NCBI GenBank assembly: GCA_002348185.1
Contig: DDYW01000005.1
Span: 4,789-23,295, forward strand
DNA length: 18,507 nt
Source: Candidatus Hydrogenedentes bacterium UBA2224
GTDB taxonomy: Bacteria; Hydrogenedentota; Hydrogenedentia; Hydrogenedentales; SLHB01
Reading direction: 5' to 3'
Shown here: one piece after another, positions 14,000-18,507 of the stretch
Layout of the letters: each line of letters begins with the position of its first letter
How positions within the stretch are numbered: the stretch's first letter is position 1
The notes under the pieces: generated by a model
Databases searched by the model: none
The model's input: only the letters and a program-made list of their open reading frames with translations
Told to the model about the DNA's origin: nothing
Made by a program: the position numbers and the translations under genes

Positions 14000-14848
14000 T
14001 CATTCCAGTGATTTCAGGTAGTCAAGCTGGCGTTTGAGTTTTTCGCGGGGATCCATGGGACGGAAATCCTCGATCGAAATGAACCCATTGTAGCCTACGG
14101 CATTAAGGTCGGCGATGAACTGGGGGATGTCGAGGATGCTTTCGGCGAGATCGCATCCGTCGTACGACCAGGTGACGGTCCCCTTCGCGTCGGGTTCGCC
14201 GGGGACGGGTCTCCAGCCCCCCGCGTGGCAATGTTGCAGATAGGGTCCCAGCAGTTCCATCCCGATCCGGAAGGTCTCGAATCCGTCTTTGGCCATGTTG
14301 TTGACGTCGTAGATGACGCCGATTTCTCCGGGCTGGAAGTTCGCGGCGATTCGGAGAGCGAGCGAAGCGCTGGGCATCAGTGTACCGCCGTGGATTTCGA
14401 TGAAACAGCGGATCCCGTAGGGTTTGAGCACGTCGAGCGCCCTGCTGTACGCGCCGACCGCGCGCTTATAGAGTTCGTGGTAGTTGGCGGACCGATCGTA
14501 GCCGGTGGGGGCGGCGAGGCGTATGGGAATCTGCCCCAGGCGCGCGACGCCGTCCGCGAGGCGTTTGATCTCGTCGAGTTCGTCGCAGCGCAGGTTGGCG
14601 GCAATGGCGGGGATCTCGAGGCCGTGGTCGGCGGTGATGCGGGCGACCTCGGGCGCCCGTTGGGCGAGGTTGGCGGGGGAGAGGCCGGTCTTGTGGTCGC
14701 CCCACATGCTGAATCCCTGGCCGACGGCCTGTTCGGGCGTGTACCGCACGCGCCATTCGACGCCGTCGTAGCCGAGTTCGTGCAGCAGCGCGCAGGTCTC
14801 GGGCACGTCGAATTCGGGGAGGATGACGCTGGTCACGCAGTATTTCAT
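14000..14848 (-). CDS. Sugar phosphate isomerase/epimerase, xylose-isomerase-like TIM barrel
   Basis: A 282-residue protein. The start MKYCVTSVIL is chosen with AAGGGA about 8 nt upstream; the longer frame extends into an intergenic leader. It has the AP-endonuclease-2/xylose isomerase-like TIM barrel. The pattern LLHELGYDGVEWR near the N-terminus is a hallmark. Metal ligands are visible as Glu in CFIEIHGG, Asp in IYDVNNM, His in QHCHAGG and Glu in FISIEDF. The family includes hydroxypyruvate isomerase, tagatose and allulose epimerases and inosose isomerases; substrate cannot be read from sequence. No signal peptide, hence cytoplasmic. It is divergent from the DUF4838 gene with 160 bp between starts, so the pair may share control. 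Confidence 0.88.
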   Translation of the reverse strand: MKYCVTSVILPEFDVPETCALLHELGYDGVEWRVRYTPEQAVGQGFSMWGDHKTGLSPANLAQRAPEVARITADHGLEIPAIAANLRCDELDEIKRLADGVARLGQIPIRLAAPTGYDRSANYHELYKRAVGAYSRALDVLKPYGIRCFIEIHGGTLMPSASLALRIAANFQPGEIGVIYDVNNMAKDGFETFRIGMELLGPYLQHCHAGGWRPVPGEPDAKGTVTWSYDGCDLAESILDIPQFIADLNAVGYNGFISIEDFRPMDPREKLKRQLDYLKSLE

Positions 14849-15008
14849 CGCGGAATCCCTTTTGTTCCGGCACCTCACTCCAGGGGTCGTGTCCTGAAAC
14901 CCAGTATCCGGCGCGACCCCGTGCATTTCAAGAGGGCGCTGCGGTTTCGTCCCTGCAATGAAATGCGCTATGCTGGGGCACGGCTCAAATCAACGAAAGG
15001 ATTCCGTG

Positions 15009-16949
15009 ATGAGTGCCACTTCCTTGCCGCAATGTCTCGCAATCCGTGTGCTCAGCGACGCGCCGGTCATCCAGTTCGCCGCGGAGGAATTGAAGCAGTA
15101 CCTGGCGCGGGCGACCGGTTGTGAAGTGGCCGTAGACCACGCCGCCGCGGAGGGTCTGGTCCTGGGGCTAATGGCGGATTTCCCCGGTGTTCAGGCGCCG
15201 GTGGTGGCGAATCCGGAGCTGGACGACGCGCTCCACATCGACACGCGGGGCGCGTCGGGGGTTGTTGCGGGCATTAATCCGCGCAGCGTGCTTCTGGCGG
15301 TCTACCGTTACCTGACGGAACTGGGCTGCCGGTGGGTTCGCCCGGGCGATGATGGGGCGTACGTGCCCACCCTGGACCGGCTGCCGGACGTCCGCGTCTC
15401 GGAAACGCCGTCCTACCGGCATCGCGGCGTTTGCATCGAAGGGGCGGTGAGTTATGAACATGTGCGCGACCTGGTGGACTGGCTCCCGAAACTGGGGTTC
15501 AACGGGTACTTCATCCAGTTTCGCGAGGCGCACACGTTTTTTGACCGCTGGTACCGGCATACGGGCAATCCGAAGCAGGCGGGCGACGCGCTCCCGGTCG
15601 AGAAAGCCCGCGAATACACGGAGATGCTCGAGAAGGAGATCAAACGTCGCGGGCTGCTGTATCACAAAGTCGGCCATGGGTGGACCTGTGAGCCGTTCGG
15701 GATAGCCGGTCTGGGTTGGGAGGAGGAGCCGCGCAGCGCGCCGCCCGAGGTGGCGAAGTACCTGGCGGAAGTGCGCGGCAAACGGGACTTCTGGAAAGGG
15801 GTGGCGCTCAACACCAATCTCTGCTATTCGAACCCGGAGGTGCGGCGCATCATCGTGGATGCCGTGGTGGCGTACGCACGCGAGCACCCGGCGATCGACT
15901 ACATTCACTTCTGGCTTGCCGACGGCACCAACAATAATTGCGAATGCGCCCAATGCGTCCGGGCGCGGCCGTCCGATTTCTATGTGATGATGCTGAATGA
16001 ACTGGATCGGCGCCTGTCGGCGGCCGGGCTTGCCACGCGGATCGTGTTTCTGATTTACGTGGACCTGCTGTGGCCGCCGCTGGAACAGAAGATCGTGAAC
16101 ACGGACCGGTTCGTGCTGATGTTCGCGCCCATCGTGCGAACGTACAGCGAGACGTTTGAGGTCGGCGATACCCTGCCCGAACTGCCGCCCTTTGAGCGCA
16201 ACAAGCTGGCGTTTCCCAAGAGCGTGGAGGCCAATGTGGCGTTTCTCAAGGCCTGGCAGGCGCTTTTTGACGGCGACAGTTTCGATTTCGATTACCATCT
16301 CATGTGGGATCACTCGAACGATCCGGGCCACATGCAGATAGCCCGCACCATCGCCGCCGACATGCAAGGTCTCGGGAAGATCGGTTTGAACGGTTATGTG
16401 AGCTGCCAGATCCAGCGCATCTTTCTGCCTACCGGCCTGGCCATGACGGTCATGGGGCGAACGCTGTGGAACGCGGCCACGGATTTTGACGCGGTGGCCG
16501 AGGACTATTTCCGGAGCGCCTTTGGCGCGGACGGTCCCGCCTGCCGCGACTATCTCGAACGCTTGTCCGACCTCTTCGACCCCGTGTACATCCGAGGGGA
16601 GAAGGAATGGGTGGATGCGGAACAGGCGCAGCGTTTTGCCCGGGCTCCCGATGTGATTCAGGGATTCATGCTCACGATCTCGGCGAATCTTCACGCCGAC
16701 GTTCCGTGCCACCGGGCGTCCTGGCTCTACCTGAAGCACCATGCGGAACTGATGCTGGGGCTGGCCCGGGCGTTTCATGCCAAGGCCCTGGGGATGGACG
16801 AGGCCGCCAGGAGGGCATGGGAACGCACCAAACAGCTTGCGTGGGACAAGGAACCCATCCTGCACCCGGTCCTCGACACGTGGCTGTTTGCGATGACCGC
16901 GCTCGAAGCCAAGTTCGTTCCCGGCAAGGGCGACGGCGCGCCGGGATGA
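15009..16949 (+). CDS. DUF4838 / GH67-N-like domain protein, cytoplasmic
   Basis: A 646-residue protein. The start is MSATSLPQCL, preceded by AAAGGA. Residues 20-55 (APVIQFAAEELKQYLARATG) match the alpha-glucuronidase (GH67-N-like) N-terminal domain, which also leads DUF4838 proteins. The central TIM-barrel-like part has the DUF4838 hallmark DYIHFWLADG followed by CECAQC, and PYRHRG-like segment SYRHRGVCIEG. The tail (about 470-620) is helical. DUF4838 enzymes occur with glycan-degradation genes; the activity is not established. There is no signal peptide, so the protein would act on imported sugar or glycan fragments. The pair with the divergent isomerase suggests a sugar-catabolism locus. 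A TATGCT -10-like box at 14970-14975 is a weak candidate promoter. Confidence 0.82.
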   Translation: MSATSLPQCLAIRVLSDAPVIQFAAEELKQYLARATGCEVAVDHAAAEGLVLGLMADFPGVQAPVVANPELDDALHIDTRGASGVVAGINPRSVLLAVYRYLTELGCRWVRPGDDGAYVPTLDRLPDVRVSETPSYRHRGVCIEGAVSYEHVRDLVDWLPKLGFNGYFIQFREAHTFFDRWYRHTGNPKQAGDALPVEKAREYTEMLEKEIKRRGLLYHKVGHGWTCEPFGIAGLGWEEEPRSAPPEVAKYLAEVRGKRDFWKGVALNTNLCYSNPEVRRIIVDAVVAYAREHPAIDYIHFWLADGTNNNCECAQCVRARPSDFYVMMLNELDRRLSAAGLATRIVFLIYVDLLWPPLEQKIVNTDRFVLMFAPIVRTYSETFEVGDTLPELPPFERNKLAFPKSVEANVAFLKAWQALFDGDSFDFDYHLMWDHSNDPGHMQIARTIAADMQGLGKIGLNGYVSCQIQRIFLPTGLAMTVMGRTLWNAATDFDAVAEDYFRSAFGADGPACRDYLERLSDLFDPVYIRGEKEWVDAEQAQRFARAPDVIQGFMLTISANLHADVPCHRASWLYLKHHAELMLGLARAFHAKALGMDEAARRAWERTKQLAWDKEPILHPVLDTWLFAMTALEAKFVPGKGDGAPG

Positions 16950-17056
16950 ACCTGGTCTGAGGCCCCGTGGTTCTGCCAGGCGGCACGTGAGCTGTTGCGG
17001 GACTAGGCGCCTCGTTCCGTTTGTTTCTTACAGGAGACAGACAGGGAGGAGTCGTG

Positions 17057-17659
17057 ATGCGTGCAACAGCGGCCGCGCTGATGCTGCTTGGGATGGCGTG
17101 CTCCCTGCCTTTTGCGGGGCAGGCCGGGGCGAAGGCGGCCGAGCGCAGCGTGGCGGGCGATACCTCCGCATTCAAAGGAGTTCAAGGCATGGAAACGGCG
17201 ACATTCGCCGCGGGTTGTTTCTGGCATGTCGAGGAGGCGTTTCGACACGTCGAGGGCGTGAAAGCCACCTCGGTGGGGTACACCGGCGGCCACACGAAGG
17301 AGCCTACGTACCGGGAGGTCTGTACCGGCACGACCGGGCATGCCGAATCGGTCGAGGTGGTCTACGATCCGAAGACGGTGAGCTACGAGAAGCTGCTCGG
17401 GGTGTTCTGGAAGGCGCACAACCCCACTCAGAAAGACCGGCAGGGTCCCGATGTCGGCCACCAGTACCGGTCGGCGATCTTCTGCCACACGCCGGAACAG
17501 GAGATCGCGGCCCGGGCGTCGATGAAGGCGCTCGGCGAATCCGGCCAGTACCGTCAACCCATTGTGACCGAGATCGTCGGGGCGCAGACCTTCTGGCGCG
17601 CGGAAGAGTATCACCAACAGTACTTTCAGAAGAACGGTCTGTCGTACTGCCCCCGTTGA
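17057..17659 (+). CDS. msrA: Peptide methionine sulfoxide reductase A with N-terminal export signal
   Basis: Reduces S-methionine sulfoxide in proteins with thioredoxin-type electron donors. The 200-residue form starts at ATG 17057, with GGGAGGA 6 nt upstream, and has a signal peptide-like N-terminus (hydrophobic 5-20, possible cleavage after Ala25 or Ala27). The catalytic domain begins at Met45, just before FAAGCFW with active Cys54; later marks are TSVGYTGG, KDRQGPDVGHQYRS and the C-terminal Cys198 (SYCPR), a likely resolving Cys. Met45 is also an in-frame start with its own strong ribosome site, giving a 156-residue cytosolic enzyme of typical MsrA size. No clean lipobox is seen (GMAC lacks the usual -3 Leu). 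No MsrB is in the window. Neighbours share no obvious function. Export could protect envelope proteins. Confidence 0.93.
   Translation: MRATAAALMLLGMACSLPFAGQAGAKAAERSVAGDTSAFKGVQGMETATFAAGCFWHVEEAFRHVEGVKATSVGYTGGHTKEPTYREVCTGTTGHAESVEVVYDPKTVSYEKLLGVFWKAHNPTQKDRQGPDVGHQYRSAIFCHTPEQEIAARASMKALGESGQYRQPIVTEIVGAQTFWRAEEYHQQYFQKNGLSYCPR
17174..17191 (+). promoter_or_regulatory. Internal ribosome site and alternative start within msrA
   Basis: AAAGGAG (17174-17180) lies 8 nt before an in-frame ATG (17189-17191), which precedes the catalytic GCFW motif by eight codons. This Shine-Dalgarno match is at least as strong as the one at the upstream start. It would give a 156-residue, signal-less MsrA. 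Position relative to the domain border and signal peptide makes it likely functional. Confidence 0.65.
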
Positions 17660-17796
17660 TGCTTTCGTGGCGGTCCAGGGGCGGTATCGAGGCGCCGGAC
17701 GGGTAGAAAAACGGGGCACTCTCCTGTAAAGTGGAAGTACTATCCATACGTTGCGATGGCAGGAACTGCGGGTCTTGTGGTGAAGGGAGGTAGATC

Positions 17797-18303
17797 ATGC
17801 GTATCGCGGAAGCCATGGCACAGGAAATGGCCCAGGAGGCCAGGGGCACGCGCAGACTGCTCGAGCGTCTGCCCGAGGACCAGTTCGGCTGGGCACCCCA
17901 CGAGAAATCAATGACTCTGGGACGCTTGGCATCGCATGTAGCGGAATGCGTTGGCTACACGGTGCCGATCATCACCACCGACTCACTGCGGCTCAATCCC
18001 GACGACTACAAGCCGGCGCTTGCGGGCAGCGTGGCTGAACTTCTGCATTCCTTTGACCAGGACCTCGAGCAGGCCCTTGGCGCGCTGGACGGCGTGCCGG
18101 ACCAGCACATGATGGCCGAGTGGAAGATGCTCATGGGCGAGCGGACTGTCATTGACCTGCCGCGGTATGCCGTGATGCGGGGGATGGTTCTGAATCACCT
18201 CATCCATCATCGCGGCCAGCTCGCGGTATACGCGCGCCTGCAGAATGTGCCGCTGCCGTCCCTCTACGGCCCGTCCGCGGACGAAAAGCAGGCGTTTTCG
18301 TGA
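17797..18303 (+). CDS. DinB-family four-helix-bundle metal protein
   Basis: A 168-residue DinB-superfamily protein. The three metal-binding His are in place: His47 (LGRLASHVAEC), His134 and His138 (VLNHLIHHRGQL). EAMAQEMAQEARGTRRLL and LLERLPEDQFGWAPHEKSMT form the first helix and the loop typical of the family. The family holds many members of unknown role, plus some thiol-dependent S-transferases (for example bacillithiol or mycothiol-type), so activity is not assigned here. GGGAGG lies 6 nt before the ATG. The upstream 137 bp gap to msrA shows no strong promoter. It could be linked with msrA in stress defence, but this is only by neighbourhood. Confidence 0.88.
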   Translation: MRIAEAMAQEMAQEARGTRRLLERLPEDQFGWAPHEKSMTLGRLASHVAECVGYTVPIITTDSLRLNPDDYKPALAGSVAELLHSFDQDLEQALGALDGVPDQHMMAEWKMLMGERTVIDLPRYAVMRGMVLNHLIHHRGQLAVYARLQNVPLPSLYGPSADEKQAFS

Positions 18304-18402
18304 GTTCTGGTCACGAGGCGCATGCCCGGAACGGCGGCCTCGAGAATGCGCGCGTTTGATCGGCCACACATAGTCGCGGCGCGCAGCTCCGAGAGTGGAC
18401 AC

Positions 18403-18507
18403 GCCATGCATTTCCCGACCGACTCCGAAGGAGTCGAATGTGCATGGCCACGGGCGAAACCCGTGAACCGGGTGTCGTCCCCTTTCCGACCGACACCGCA
18501 GGTGTCG
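18403..18507. repeat. REP-like palindromic repeat array, cut by window end
   Basis: An outer inverted repeat GCCATGCA (18403-18410) / TGCATGGC (18441-18448) encloses an inner hairpin CGACTCC-GAA-GGAGTCG (18420-18436). It is followed by CACGGG-CGAAA-CCCGTG (18449-18465), then a second copy of the first hairpin, CGACACC-GCA-GGTGTCG (18491-18507). Both copies follow a TTTCC(C)GAC lead, at a period of 71 bp. The stem differs by a T-to-A and matching A-to-T change, so pairing is kept. It lies downstream of the DinB gene; continuation past the window is likely. Confidence 0.75.

Noticed and set aside
15168..16865. Minus-strand open frame of about 565 codons opposite the DUF4838 gene
   Set aside because: His/Arg/Val-rich composition without motifs; a common GC-rich antisense artefact of the true gene.
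17057..17104. Possible lipoprotein signal in MsrA (GMAC near residue 12-15)
   Set aside because: The -3 residue is Gly rather than Leu/Val/Ile; a signal peptidase I type signal is the better reading.
17660..17796. Possible sigma-54 (-24/-12) promoter near GGGGCACTCTCCTG before the DinB gene
   Set aside because: The GC of the -12 element is not at the right spacing from the GG of the -24; does not meet the GG-N10-GC rule.

Overview
This is a GC-rich bacterial fragment, probably chromosomal, with dense gene packing and many ATGA/GTGA-type overlaps. The lineage is an inference. Secreted glycoside-hydrolase-like proteins, a dockerin-bearing protein, an H-X(n)-DG pseudopilin, a DUF4838 protein, a sugar-phosphate isomerase and an orphan HTH-receiver regulator together suggest an uncultivated polysaccharide-degrading bacterium of the Hydrogenedentota / Planctomycetota / Lentisphaerota type. 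No rRNA, tRNA, transposase, CRISPR array or phage gene was seen.

Layout. (1) 1-2709, plus strand: the end of a GspE/PilB-type secretion ATPase, then four overlapping or abutting prepilin-like genes (GspI/PilV-like, GspJ-like, GspK/PilX-like and an H-X-DG pseudopilin). (2) 2729-8431, minus strand: three exported proteins for glycan work, in transcription order a beta-helix-like protein with a dockerin, a GH95-like (alpha/alpha)6 hydrolase and a five-bladed-propeller protein. (3) 8792-10108, plus strand: a near-consensus promoter, an N-terminal HTH plus receiver regulator, and an HD hydrolase of the (p)ppGpp-hydrolase type. (4) 10116-11546, minus strand: rpoN (sigma-54) with a perfect-consensus housekeeping promoter. 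(5) 11692-13864, plus strand: a YycJ/WalJ-like metallo-beta-lactamase protein, a PocR-AraC regulator and an unlisted 52-residue Cys-rich microprotein, all overlapping by 4 bp. (6) 14000-16949: a divergent pair, a TIM-barrel sugar isomerase/epimerase (minus) and a cytoplasmic DUF4838/GH67N-like protein (plus). (7) 17057-18303, plus strand: MsrA, with two good starts that would give an exported and a cytosolic form, and a DinB-family protein. (8) 18403-18507: a palindromic repeat array with a compensatory stem change, cut by the window edge.

How the parts fit. The exported hydrolases would act on outside glycans, and the isomerase and DUF4838 protein may process sugars inside the cell; no transporter is present to link them. 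The observations I rate highest are the dual-start msrA, the coupled Cys-rich microprotein, the abutting divergent rpoN/yycJ promoters, and the palindromic array. I see no convincing entirely new multi-gene system; the closest candidates are the PocR-AraC plus microprotein pair and the orphan HTH-receiver plus HD-hydrolase pair.
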